64,000 nt of DNA from Hoplostethus atlanticus (Eukaryota > Chordata > Actinopteri > Trachichthyiformes > Trachichthyidae), in the NCBI GenBank assembly GCA_034670405.1, contig JAXDDX010000122.1:682001-746000 (forward strand). Direction: 5' to 3'. Both the position numbers and the translations under genes were made by a program. A model generated the notes under the pieces. That model was not told the DNA's origin. It made no database searches and saw nothing but the letters and a program-made list of their open reading frames with translations. Shown piece after piece: positions 34,761 through 47,200 of the stretch. Positions within the stretch are counted from its first letter, which is position 1. The number at the start of each line of letters is the position of its first letter.

Positions 34761-37700
34761 CGATCATCACGTCGGTTTGTGTTTACCCCCCTCGCCCCCC
34801 TCGCCCCCACCACCCCATCCGTTCCTCTTCCGAAAGTCAAAAAAGATCAATTGTCATTTCATCGCTGAACAATTCCCCAGTGGCTTTGCGGAAAAAATAG
34901 AAGCGGTATTCTCGTCTGATCACAACCCAGGCGTTTGTAAAGACGTAATAACGCAGTCTAGTTACCTCTGTATTCCGTATAGTCGCCTCTGCTTCTCATT
35001 TCTCCTCCATCCAGCATTTGAAGCTGCTCTTCCTGGCATCCCATCATTATTATTAGAGCCTGCATCTTGCTTGTTGGACAGTGATTCCGATCCTGTTGCT
35101 AGTGTCAGCCCTACTTTCTGAGAAACACTCGTTTTTTTATATCGATTGGTCATACGAGAAGAGAGAATGAGATATTTGTTTCTGTGATGCGGGGGAGAGA
35201 GGAGTGGGTGGGATTAACGCCGAGCGGAGAGAGGTATGAGGGGTGGTTAATGCCACAGAGAAGCAGAAGGAAGAGTTTACACATTGTGGCGGAAACTAGC
35301 TTGCTGTGTTATACAGATGCATTTCTGTCTGAAAGAATTGAACAGTTTGAAATGTCTCAATAGTAAAATCGTCATTTTCAAACCCAAATGCTGTTCTGTA
35401 AGTTTTTTTTTAAATTATTATTATTATTTTTTTAGCAATTCCTGTCTTGTCCTGTCTTATTTTTTGTATTCTATGTCCTGTGCTTTTGCCTGATTTTATT
35501 AACACTGATTTCTTTCCATGTCTCAGTAAAGCACTTTGTAACTTTGTTCTGAAAAGTGCTATATAAACAGTGATGGGTGGTAACACTTAACTCACTAACA
35601 CTGGAAGTATTCCCATTACTTTGATTTTTTTCAAGAAGAAAGACAACATAATATAATATCATATATATGTGGCTGTATTTATGGGATTGTACTGTGTCGT
35701 ACTGTGGTATTGAGGGGGGTCTGTACTGCTAGCTAGGGAAGTGCCCATCACTCAAGTATAGGCATGGTGGCACATACATACACACACACACACCCTTTAC
35801 CTAACCCGGGAACATATCCTATCGGGGATAGGATACGAACACTATCTAGTTGTGTTGTCTAGTTGTGTTGTTGTATCAGATGGACAGGTTGGTATGTTAA
35901 TGCTGAGTCAAGACTAGGTTAATGTTAGGTTGATGGCAGGCAATAGATGGCCAGGGTAAAGGGGAGTTGTGAGGTGGTGGCATAGAGGGGGGTGGTTCCA
36001 GGATGCTGGAATATATTGTTGAGCCTTCTTGAGGTGTCGTAGGCCCAACTCAACGAAACATCGGTGAAGGAAGGTGCCCACTTGATAACCCCAATGACAT
36101 GCCACATACCGCTGCTGACTAGGGTAGGTAACTGCCGACTGGTGCCATCTGGCAAATTACTCTGTAGATCTATGATGGTGTAGCCTGATGTCTGCTATGG
36201 TGTTCATTTGGTGGTGGTTGTATCATTTGTGTTTTAATCTGAATTGGGCTTCTACAAGTGTTTGCCTTGGATTCTGGCACAAGGGATAGTAACATATAAT
36301 ATATGAGCTGGTAGTATCAGTCACAAAGGCGAACAGGCAAGGTATTTTGAAGGTAAGAGGAAACAATCTCCTTTTTTATTTGGGGGGAGTTACGGAAAAG
36401 TAGTATGAGTAGTATAACAAAATATTACTTTTGAAATGAGTAACGACTGAAGAGGAATATAATATAATTGAATATAATACAAGTTACAATCTCATTTATG
36501 GATTTACCGAACATAATTTTGGTTTGCAAATCATTTTACAATAATTGTACAATTGAGACATTTCCAAATGTCTTGTAAAGAAATTTGATTAACTTTTATA
36601 ATGAAAATCTAAAATATAACAATATATGAGTTCAAGTAGTTGAGTTGTGTTTGTACTGAAAAGAGGGAATCGAAGGAAAGAGTTAAAGAGTTACTCAATC
36701 GAATAGAGGAGACGCTTAATAGAAACGTAATGCTTCTCTGAAGGCTGCAAAGGGCATTCACACAATCTAAACGTGCTTCACCATGACAGACTCTCCATTG
36801 CTGCCCCCAACATGAGACATGGCACTATGTTGCTTACGAATTCAACGTAAGTGTATGTCCTATTAAATGATATTGAAAATCATGTAAATCATGTTAAATC
36901 CATTATAAATAGGGGCAACGTTGTTGACACTGCTTCTCCTCATCTTTGTCATTTTCTCTGGCATTAATCACCCCTCATATATCTATTGCGCCCTGTGAAA
37001 GAAGAGGCTGCCTTTGTTTGACAGAGGCCTCAGTTTGTACTACTTAGTGCCTATAAACAGAAGGACCAGGGAGCCCATTTCTTTTATTGTGTAGGAAGTT
37101 AGGTCATAGCTATTAAACTGTCATAAATTATAAAGGTATAAACTTCACAAAGCAAACAGATTGTGTATTATTTTGCTATATAAGTAAATACATGCATTGT
37201 CAGACAAAAGGTATACCATTGTACCTTTTTTTAATACAGCTCTACCTCTTTGTTGAAAAGCTGCAACGGTTTACCTTTTATTCTGACAGTAAGTATAGTA
37301 AGTTAAAGGTCTGATGTTCATATATTAGCCTATTGTGATTAGAGTGTTTTATATGTGTATCAATATCACCTATGCATATGATACATCCATTTCCTTTCAC
37401 AAATGGTCCCAAATTAGATTATGAGTCCTTCTAATGATGGTTATGGTGTCTATGGTAGTCTCAGACAATGTTTGCCAGAGCTGACATCTAGTGGGAGAGA
37501 GAAGATACTGCATATGCTTAATCTCAGCATGTTTGGGCTTTGAGGTAGGAGTCCATGCGTTGAATGTTTGGCTTCCAGCTTTGTACAAGCGAAGATGACT
37601 AAGGGCAGATGACATATGCATAAGACACCCACAGGTGGTGTCTGTGTATTTGGAATATAATATATTACCCAAGAGGCTAATGCTTCACTCATGAGACCAC

Positions 37701-38500
37701 CATGTTTTGACAAGGATCCTTTCATTATTGAATAATGGTATCAGTTGACAGATGATCAGTAAAATTTTAAATAGTGATAACCTTGGGTCAATAATCAACT
37801 CCATGTTAAAGCTTTCGCATGAACTTCAGTGACCTCGGGCATTATTCACTGAGGAGTTTCTTCTCCAATTGTACATAAACTGTAGATTGTAAATAACTTG
37901 TGTACTACCTAGGTTGATGCAATCCTCGTTGAAGTGTCACACTGCATAAAGAAATGATCCAAAAAGGATGAATTACTCTGCTTTGTTAGTGGAGCTGTCC
38001 CTGGTGCTGAAAGAGTATTCTCTCCCCCTCCCTCCCCCGTTGTTATGTGATGGACACTTTTGGCAAGCTCATACCTGCAAAGGAGATTGTTGTTTATTTG
38101 TTTGCCTTTTGGTGTCAGCATTTTCTATTCTCTGTAGCCTCACACATTTGTAATTAATTCTATCTTTGCTCATGGCACCAGAATTGATTTGATAGATGAT
38201 CTGAGAAACAAACTCTGTTACTGTCAGTCATTTGATGCATGGCCTCTTGCCATTTTTGTGGAACAACGATATATTTAATTGTATAATCTAAATGGCAAAA
38301 CTGAGAATTGAGTGCATTGGTGTTTTGATTTTTTTCTTATTTTGACTGATAGGTCTGTACCTAGCAAGGTAAAGCTGGATTCCCCCGTTGGTCAACTTAG
38401 ACATTTAGTGATGACCCCATAGACACCAAAATCATCCATTGGCCCCGGTAGATTGTTGACTCCGGTGCTCCATGCATACACTATTTTGATTGATAGTAGG
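34761..38500. other. gene-free intergenic stretch
   Basis: It contains a LINE/SINE tail piece (about 35526-35572), AT-rich runs (35405-35435) and a few short CA tracts (35776-35793). Frames here, including a 125-codon one at 34744-35121 on the plus strand, lack motifs and are treated as chance. Confidence 0.5.
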
Positions 38501-38930
38501 CTCTATGCCAACACTTTAGCATACACTATGTTGAGTGACAGTAGGCTCCATGGTAGATAGGTAGGTAGGCAGGTACTTTATTAATCCCCGGGGAGGAAAT
38601 TTCTGTGTTACAGCAGCCAGACATAGAGTAACACCAAGAAATAAAGAAATAAAACTACAATGGAAATAATAAAAATAACAATAACAAACACAAAATATAA
38701 GAAGGTAACACTTCAGCAAACACTATGACGAGTGATAGTAAGCTCCATGCTAACAATTTAGCATACATTATGTTGAGTGATAGTACGCTCCATGCTAACA
38801 CTTTAGCATAAGCTACGTTGAGTGATAGTAGGCTCCATGCTAACACTTTAGCATACGCTATGTTGAGTGGTAGTAGACTCCATGCTAACACTTTAGCATA
38901 CACTATGTTGAGTGATAGTAGGCCACTAGA
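38490..38930 (+). repeat. approximately 46-bp minisatellite interrupted by an inserted repeat
   Basis: Units of the form 'ttgagtgatagtaggctcc' + 'atgctaacactttagcatac' + 'actatg' repeat about six times. Between 38552 and about 38705 the array is split by foreign sequence containing a 'ggtactttattaatccccgg' tail repeat. After it the unit resumes nearly in register (taacacttcagcaaacactatg). Confidence 0.8.
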
Positions 38931-40153
38931 ATTATCTCAAAAGTGAGAAAATTACAACTTGCAGCAGTTCTAAAGCTAAATGGTAAGTAATCTTAAATAT
39001 ATGCAGCTACTACTTTCTCTGCTTCAATAGGAAGTGAAGGTGATGGGCGATGGGAGACTGTGTACAGCTAAAAATCATTGTGCAGTGGATGAATACATGG
39101 GTTGCTCACCTAAAATAAAATAAAATTTCTCATCAGTTAATGGCTAAGTTGACCAACAGGGAAAATCTACCAAAAACCTACATCCTTAACGGTAGCCTCA
39201 GCCTGTCATTGTTTCCTTTATTGGTCCTGAGGTGGCCGGCAGCAGGCTTCCCCACCTAGAAGCTTGTTGTGGGAGGGATATATGTCAGAACATGGCAGTG
39301 TGTATGGATTTGTTATTGATCAGGCTTATTGATTGATCTGCCTCCAGAGAAGAGGTGAAAGGTGAGCTGACAGCTTTCCCAGGAGGACCGCTGCTTATTT
39401 TTCCCTTTAGCAACACAGGGACCCTAATAATCATTCCCAAAGTGTGTTCAAAACCACACACACACATATACAGGCACAGTAATGGGAAACTACGATGTAG
39501 AGAGGTTGAGGTTGATTTTTTTGTATTTATTGTTGTATTTATGTTGTTAAAGTAATAATCCACCTTTTGCTGCTCGCTATCCCTGATTGATATAACACAA
39601 TAGTGATTCAACCTCTAGCCATTTCATGAAAGCTTTTCCATCTGCTGTTCTAAACACCCGGTGTCAGATAGGTCTTTCCTGGGGAAAATCCTCTGGCGCA
39701 CAGGAAGTGATGCATTTTACATTTCCAGTTTGTTTGGAATAAATAGAAGACGAACTGGGTAGTTAGCATGAGCAGCGATAGTCACCATGGCTGAACAGAC
39801 AAGGAAAAGAGCACCACCAACAGAAACCCAAACTCCATCAACAGAAAATCCAAGGAGAAAGATGTGACATTACACAGGAGGAAAGAGCTCCCTCCTTTCA
39901 ATCACAGTGACACAATTTCCTCTGTGTGTGTGTGTGTGTGTGTGTTGGTTCGTTGGGGGTTGAGTGAGCGCGTGCCGAGGCTTTGTTCCCACAAGCCCCT
40001 TCTGGGTGACCCAGGCCACCTTAGAGTGGCCTGTTTTGTTGTATGACAGGCGGTGGGCCCTCCATTTCCATGGTGACTTCCAGAGGGCCTCTGAGTGGAC
40101 TGTTAGACAGACACATGAATGGAAGCAGTCATTTGGTTTTAATTAGGCTACAC

Positions 40154-40156
<3 letters not shown>

Positions 40157-40210
<54 letters not shown>
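40157..40210 (+). repeat. (CA)n microsatellite
   Basis: About 27 uninterrupted CA units. Confidence 0.97.
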
Positions 40211-40212
<2 letters not shown>

Positions 40213-40346
40213 AGTGATTCATGGCAGGGCTAGCTTCCCCACAGACAAGAGAAACACATTGCAAAAAGTATGAGAAAGATGTTGAAGCGCTGCATGACGA
40301 TGATGCACAAGCTCTTCATGTTTATTCATTTCATTCATCCATTTGA

Positions 40347-40348
<2 letters not shown>

Positions 40349-40417
<69 letters not shown>

Positions 40418-40418
40418 T

Positions 40419-40456
<38 letters not shown>
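40349..40456 (+). repeat. compound (CT)n-(CA)n microsatellite
   Basis: About 32 CT units (40349-40412) are followed after 'cacactcacata' by about 16 CA units (to 40456). The CT part is a long homopyrimidine mirror repeat. Confidence 0.97.
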
Positions 40457-40458
<2 letters not shown>

Positions 40459-40924
40459 CACACATTACATATGCGCAGACACATTAAGCTGCACACTTAT
40501 TCACAGGGATTCATTGACAAACTGTTGGGTGTAGCTTATTGTTTGTGTACATATGCAAGGCGTGAATATGTGTGTGTGCGTGTGTGTGTTCTTACCAAAA
40601 GACTGATGATTCACCAGCTTGAAAGCGACTACTTAACTATTAATGAGCATGAGTAAATGAATTGACTCCAACAGGCTACCATATGCCATTTACAAACTGC
40701 AGCAGGTGCTCATGACTCAGCTCACAAGAACAAAGCAGGCCGCTTAGTCATCTCATCTCGAGCAAATATGATTCACCCTAAAGGACTAAAGGGTAGATGG
40801 AAAACGCCATCTGGATGAGCCGGGACTAGATTTGAGTCTAAATTTGATCCTGTAGTTTTTTTACTGAGCAAAGATGAAGCAGAAATGCCATAAATCTATT
40901 TGGAAGCCATGTCTAAAAATAAAG

Positions 40925-41055
40925 CAATCGCATCATGGGAGCATTCAGGATCAATGTTCCCTCTAAGCTGATAGTTTGGTGACCTACTTCCAATAATTTA
41001 TCACATTGACTGAATGATAATATCTATGCTATCATCATTCAGAAATGTAATGAAA
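40925..41055. repeat. dispersed repeat, copy 1
   Basis: 'gggagcattcaggatcaatg .. aataatttatcacattgact' recurs at about 45965-46055 (copy 2, in lin28a intron 2). The part with 'ccctctaagc..gtttggtgacct' recurs inverted at about 47928-47980. No coding capacity was seen. Confidence 0.6.
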
Positions 41056-41362
41056 ATAAGCAGGTTTGGATGTTTTGGTGACAAATGAGATTCGATGCAG
41101 GGACTGCGCCATAGTTTAGGATTTAATGAATTGACTTTGCATTAAAAGTGCATCCTTGTTGGTCTGAATATTGTCGAGTTTCTTTCAAATACTTGAACTC
41201 TGATAGTTATAGATGAGCCAAGCAACTGAAATGATGAAGAGTTCATAGCAAAGCTTGAAGTCGCTGTGCTTTTTTGCCATTATTATCATGTTGGGTTTTA
41301 CATGTATATCAACCAAAACAATTTGAAAATAATTCCCTTTTAAAAAAAAAAAATAAAGTCCT

Positions 41363-41397
41363 TTTGTTTTGTTTTGTTTTGTTTTGTTTTGTTTTGT
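41363..41397 (+). repeat. (TTTTG)n microsatellite
   Basis: About seven TTTTG/GTTTT units. Confidence 0.95.
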
Positions 41398-42722
41398 GTT
41401 TCCTCTGCAGATGTAGCCTATTTTTTTGAAGCATAGTGGAGGTGTTCTGCATTCAACTGGTCTGCATTATGTCAGCCTCCATCCTATAAATTTCACTGCA
41501 GACTCGATTGGATCAAGATGCCATTGATAGACAAACAACCAGAACATTTGAGAAAACAGAGAACACAGTTATCCTTTAAGAAAAGCATAAATTTACCCCC
41601 CCCCCTTAAAAGACCCTATATTCATATAACTTACATCAATTTGATAATACTTACTACAATGTATACTAATGCTTTTTGTATCACTGTTGAGTGAGGAAGT
41701 AAAAGGTTAAGTTAAAAAGGACCAGATTGCGCAACAAAATATGTTAAAACAAAACTGTTTCCAAATGATTTCAAACAGATTATTATTGCATATCACTTGG
41801 ATTGCTTCAACACACAGGAAAGAAGGGGTTTTCAACAATTTTTTGATTAGGGTAGTGGTTATACATGGAACTTTTTAAACCCTCTGATTTAAAACAAAGA
41901 AAGGTAAATCAGAATAAAGAACCCAGTGTGGTTCTCAAATAATACTGCTGATTTGGAGCATTTCATACATTCGTAAATGGTTCTTTACAGCTCCAAAAGG
42001 GGTTCTGCTATAGTCCAAGCAGGGATGCAATGGAGGGTAAACCCACCTAAATTCAGTTAACCACCTTTTAATATATAAATGTATAGTAACTATCATAGTA
42101 AGTAGCATCAATTGGATGTGCATTATATGAGGATAGGTTCTCTTAAGGGGGAAAAAGAGACCCAAAGAATCATTTTCTGGTACTATATAGAACTGAGAAC
42201 TGTTTGTTAAGAGTGTAGGCTATAAGGCAACACAGACAAATTTATACTTTTTTAGGCTATAAGAAACTGTTCTAATGGGACCACGTGCATCTCAGTGTAA
42301 GAATATTGATTTAGGCGTCACTTTAACTTATACCTCTATTTGCACATTGCTTGGATAGCTCTTACAGGGCGAAGTGCAATTTTAGATTTTATTTAGAAAA
42401 ATAAAATCAGATTGAGATGTTCAAATGAAAATGCATGCTGTTAAAACACTAAACGCAAAACCATCATGCTAACTTAAAACGAGGCTGAATTTTTGGAATG
42501 TGCGTGGAAGGTCCAAGTTTATCAATGGTGGCCAATGGGATGCCTTAGGGCAGTGTTTTGGGGTGGGGGGTTGAAGGGTGTCCCTCTGGGGCCCATGGGT
42601 GCAATGATAACGCTGAGTGGTCCCAAATCCTGATTGGTCGGGCTCTGAATTTGTTTGGGCCTCTGCCATTTGGACGTGTGTGATTTATCTGCGATTGAAA
42701 ATCACGTGGACTTGACCGAAAA

Positions 42723-42749
42723 GTGTGTGTGTGTGTGTGTGTGTGTGTG
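42723..42749 (+). repeat. (GT)n tract upstream of lin28a
   Basis: About 13 GT units, 240 bp upstream of the candidate MAEG start exon, followed by a G-rich run. Confidence 0.95.
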
Positions 42750-42985
42750 GTTGTGGGGGGAGGAAGGGGAAGGGGGGTTACTATTAGAGGTAGGAGGGTC
42801 AAGGGGCTTCTGCGTATTGTGCAAGAGAGAGGAACCAAGAAAAACACATTCTTTCTCCAGGAGGATTTACACACACACGCGCACACACAGCACACACTGC
42901 GGAGAAAAACGTGCACGGATGTCCAGCACACCATTTACAATTTTTGCTGGACGTATTTCTGCAGGAGGCTCTGGAAACCTCCCAC

Positions 42986-42995
42986 CATGGCAGAA
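42986..42995 (+). CDS. lin28a: alternative lin28a first coding exon, or upstream ORF
   Basis: An ATG in near-ideal Kozak context (CCCACC-ATG-G) opens ATG GCA GAA G followed at once by GTATCG, a usable donor in the same phase as exon 1. Spliced to exon 2 it would give MAEGGCAKAAEE.., resembling the MAEGG start of LIN28B. Unspliced it reads MAEGIAALKML and stops at 43019-43021, so it may be only a short upstream ORF in the lin28a leader. What is seen is the ATG, donor and phase. Use of either form is inference. Confidence 0.35.
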
Positions 42996-43330
42996 GGTAT
43001 CGCTGCTTTGAAGATGCTCTGAGGGAAGGATGGGGGGTTTCAGTGAGACATAAAGGAGGGGTGGGCTTTAGTTTCTTTGCAATCTTTCTCTGAGGGTTTT
43101 TGTTTTTTGGTGGGGGGGTCCTTCTTTTCAGCTTCCCAGAAGTGTTTCCAAGACTTGTTGTCAGGAGGGAAGCGTGCTTTTGTTTAGTGGGAGGTAGGCT
43201 GGAGGTGTAATGGGGTTATAGGAGGCTTTCTGCCGGGAAGCCCCGTGGTGTCGGCCAGAGGGGAGGCGAGGACACTAGAGAGCTCTTTGCACTTTATCTA
43301 ACCCTGGAATAAACAGCACACAGCGGCGGG

Positions 43331-43361
43331 ATGGGCTCTGTTTCCAACCAGGTTTTCACAG
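43331..43361 (+). CDS. lin28a: lin28a exon 1 (main candidate first coding exon)
   Basis: A 31-nt coding start encodes MGSVSNQVFT plus one base and ends with a donor (CACAG|GTAGAC). It closely matches the start of mammalian LIN28A as I know it (MGSVSNQ-FAG), and the splice phase fits exon 2. LIN28A is a cytoplasmic and nuclear RNA-binding protein that blocks let-7 precursor processing and regulates developmental timing and pluripotency. The full gene (43331-52453, four coding exons, 31+155+179+217 nt) encodes 193 residues, against about 200-209 in zebrafish and human. The ATG context (ggg-ATG-G) is acceptable. A second possible start exon lies 345 bp upstream (see separate entry). Confidence 0.85.
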
Positions 43362-44087
43362 GTAGACCAGAAAAGCCCTTTTGCAAACCTCAATTGAGAA
43401 AGGAAAACTTTTTATATTATTATAGTAAAAAAAACTAGAACTTTACATTTGAATTTCGCTTGCTGAGAGGGTTGGGAATGAAATGTGACAATAATAGGTG
43501 ATGCGCTTTTTATTTATTTATTTTTTAATTTTATTTGCATGATACAGATTTTGTTGTCTGTCGATTCGCGTTTTTAAAAGTTCCAATATTTCGACCAGGA
43601 GCGGATATATTTTATTTGCTTTAAAGGCCTGCGATTCGTGCTTCCGTGCTGTGACCATGGAGGAAATGCATGCGGATTTATTCAGAATCAACTTGGACTA
43701 TTTAGAAAGAAAAGAAAACCAAAGATACATGTAGGCCTACTGCTAAAATCAGATTAGAAACATTAGGGGATACATTATTATTATTAATGTGATAATAATA
43801 ATAATAATCCTAATCACGGACAATATTGTTAGCCTATAGTAATGCACATTTGCCAGGCTAATCATCTCAGAATAACTATTAATTGTAGAATAGCCTTTAT
43901 TAATATTGTTTACAACAGTGTGTCTTGCTGCGTTTTTGCGTTCTTTTGCCCATTGCGCAACACGGACATCACGGCTGGAAGCCGTGGCGATACTTTCCTT
44001 TTCGTGTGTGAATAAAGCTGTCTAGCGTCACTGATTTATCCCCCTGGCTTAAAAAACTCAAGTCACCGTTTTGCTTGTTTTTGGAAG

Positions 44088-44242
44088 GAGGCTGCGCCAA
44101 AGCCGCGGAGGAGGACGCAGGAGTGTCCGGAGGCAGCGGCGTCTGCAAGTGGTTCAACGTGCGCATGGGTTTCGGCTTTCTGTCCATGACCGACCGGGAC
44201 GGGGCTCCGCTGGACCGGCCCGTCGACGTCTTCGTCCACCAG
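44088..44242 (+). CDS. lin28a: lin28a exon 2 (N-terminal half of cold-shock domain)
   Basis: The acceptor is tttggaag|GAGGCT and the donor is CACCAG|GTGAGA; the length is 155 nt. It encodes GGCAKAAEEDAG, a short Gly/Ser linker, then the start of the cold-shock domain: VCKWFNVRMGFGFLSM (the RNP1-like strand) and RPVDVFVHQ (the RNP2-like strand). These strands bind the let-7 terminal-loop GNGAY motif in known LIN28 structures. Alternative ORFs on the opposite strand across this exon are shadows of its GC-rich sequence. Confidence 0.97.
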
Positions 44243-47200
44243 GTGAGACGGTGAAACATTAAATGCCCCCCCTTTACTAGAAAAATTGAGCATTTGTCTT
44301 GGGATGCTCCCTGGTGTGAGGTTTTCTTCTTCTTTTTTTATACATTTGACTTCCAAATATATTGCTGGTTGTTTTTGATTGATCTTCACTCTCCATTATA
44401 ATGATAAAAACTACAAAACTACAATTTGGACTCACTTAAGGCTGAGCTATGGAGAGCGCCACTCCCCTGCTGAGGTAAATACAGGCTAAAATGAATTAAT
44501 GTGTTGATGAGTGAATGAGTGCAGCAGATAGACACTCAAGGACACTTTGACAGTACACATGGCTTTTGTGGGAATTCAACCTGTGACTTTTCACCCTGTT
44601 GTAACAGTAAGTGGATAAGCCTTAAATATGAAACAAATTCTAGCAGGAAATCCGAGCCATTAAACAAGACAGTGGACAAACATTCTGCTGTATTTCAATT
44701 CGATTTCAACAGATTTCAGGTGTATTTCACCATTAGGTAACACACCAGTTGTAAGGGTTGAATGAATAGCACTCTCAATGTCAGGAAAGCTTGGAGTCCA
44801 ATAGGTGCCATTCTTCAAATTCTGCTGTAATCTCTTCAACAGGCTATAGAGGAAGTTTTCTTATTGAACACCCTTACAATTTGTTTTTACAATTTCATGT
44901 GAAAATGGCATTTTCACCTTTGAATGGTCTTTTTGGATGTGAAATTAATTTTTCACAAATATGGTCGCATGGAATGGGAGGTGAAAAAATGTTCACATAT
45001 GGGGGGGAAAAAACAGTTGATTTTCTTTTGCATCTGAAGCAAAAAACTGTCACATGTGATGTTGAAATCCAAAAAGGAAATTGTTCAAATGTAAAAATGT
45101 GTGTCCCAAAAGCTCCTGTGCTTTGAATTCACATGTGGGTTATCTTGTACACATGTGGCATTTATTTATTGAGTATTTGCTCCTTCATACAATCAACATG
45201 TTTCAATTTCAACTCCCACCAGAGATGTTTCATAGCGTCACGTTGCACTGAGAGTGAAAAAACATTTCATGTGCTGAGAATGGCCAAAGGAACATACCTA
45301 TCAAATATTGTGTTTGGTGTTTTTGCTCGCATCTCAAAGTTGAAAAAGTATGCAAGATGCTGCATTCAAGTCCCGCTGCGGGACAAGAGCGAAAGCTGCA
45401 GGGAAATGACTTCTGTCAGGAGTAAAGGTAGTAAAGGTGGAACTTAAGACGTCCGATGGTTTTTTTTTTGTTTAAAAATCACCTGAAGATTAGCACATCT
45501 TAAAGTTATCCAGGCTTGAGCTGATACCCCCCACCCCCCCGACCATCACCCCCCCTTCCCTTTACCTCAGAGAGACATATTTGCTCTGGAGCTTAAAAGG
45601 CGCAGACAGAGGTTAGGCTCAAAGATTCCTGTTTAAAAGGGGTTAGTCTAAAGCAGAGATAACGAGGATCATTCCTCTCCCCATCCAGCCCCGCTTCCTG
45701 TTATAAAGTCATTAAAAGCATCAGGGGGAGCCCACCCAGCCCTTGAATCTCCATCCCACCTCCTATGTAGGTGGCTGGGTCTCAGGTTTCCCTGCCCCCT
45801 TGCGTTGTTGTAAATCATCCGGTGAAAAGAAAGGAACCTTTACAAGCTTGTTTTTTGGGGGAATTTAGTGAAACGTATCAGCATCAGTTGGCTATTAAGT
45901 CCAAATGTGATCATGTTGTGTTTGTTATCATTATAATGAAGAGCAAAGATCAAGCAAGGTACCAGGGGAGCATTCAGGACCAAAGTTCCCCTCCAAGATG
46001 ATAGTCTGGCGATCTACGTCTGATAATTTATCACAGTGACTAAATGATAATATCCAGACCCCCCCCCCCCCATGAAACAAGACTGTTGCATGTGCGCTCG
46101 CTGGTTTAGGATCAGCTAAAGCATGGGGGGAATCAGTTGATCGTCTTGAGGCAAACTGTTCAGTTAGTATATCAGATCTGGCTTGATAATGGATTGACAC
46201 TGCAGGGTTGAGAGGTAATGAGGAAGGTGAACCAACTAACCAAGTGAGTGTCGCTTGAGAGGTTTTATTCCTCACAAATTGCCCTTGAATTCTTTCATTT
46301 CGGTCGCCTGAAATTTGTGGTCGTCTGAGAATTGAAGCTTGTTCTTACCGGGCTATCTGCAGGTTTCAGAAAGACAGATTTAAGACCTTTTTAATGCTGC
46401 CTGGAATTGAATTGAAGACCAATTTAAAAAACAAAATCAAGAAACAACGCTGGCAAAACAAACCTGTTTCTGATTTCAATGAACTAATGAATGTTGTGAA
46501 ACTATAAATGGGCAGTAGAAGAAAAAGAACACCAGGAAGGTAATTGTTTAGGGACATAGTCCAACTGTGTTTAGTAAAGCAGACATAATAACTGGATTTA
46601 AGACATATTACAAATTTTCAAGGCCTTCAATTTAGATAATTTAAGCTGTTTGGCTTTTTAGGGCTTGAGCTTCAACGAAATGCCCAAAATGTCAATGTAT
46701 TCCCAACTGTCATGGGAAGGACAGACCAGTGAATCTCTTGTCAGGCGGTGGAAGGAACGCTGAGGCTGTTAGGCAATCAGGACTCGGATTCCTTTCCCGT
46801 AATGATTACTTTGGCCCCCGACGCCACCCAACCGCCCGAGCCACCCACCTACCTAATGATGAGAGGAGGCCGTCTGGGTTAAGCCCGGCGGCATGCGAGG
46901 GCCGCAAGGCCGACCGCCGGTGGCCCCTCCCAGGATCCGTTGTGGTTTGACAACACATTATAGATCTTGAGTTGGAGGAAAGAAGCGGCAGAAAACGATG
47001 ATGAGACACTTTGTCGATCCCCATAGGGAAACTGGGTTGTTGCAGCAGCAAAATAAGAGGAGCATGAACCAAACTCATATCAGTTTACTCATCTTTTCAG
47101 ACTTAAATCTTTAAAGTCATTATGCAGTATGCATGCATCAGTATGCATCATAGTAAGTAGTGTCAAACTGATTTATGAGGATAGGGTCATAATGAATGCT

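Noticed and set aside
34744-35121. 125-codon plus-strand ORF near the maneal promoter
   Set aside because: Low-complexity proline/serine start and no family motif; probably open only because of CpG-rich leader sequence.
38655-38903. Repeat-peptide ORF YAKVLAWSLLSLN
   Set aside because: Arises from the minisatellite unit length and is broken in the left part of the array; no start or splice context.
40219-40534. Arg/Glu- and Ser/Leu-repeat ORFs
   Set aside because: Pure products of the (CT)n-(CA)n microsatellite in several frames.
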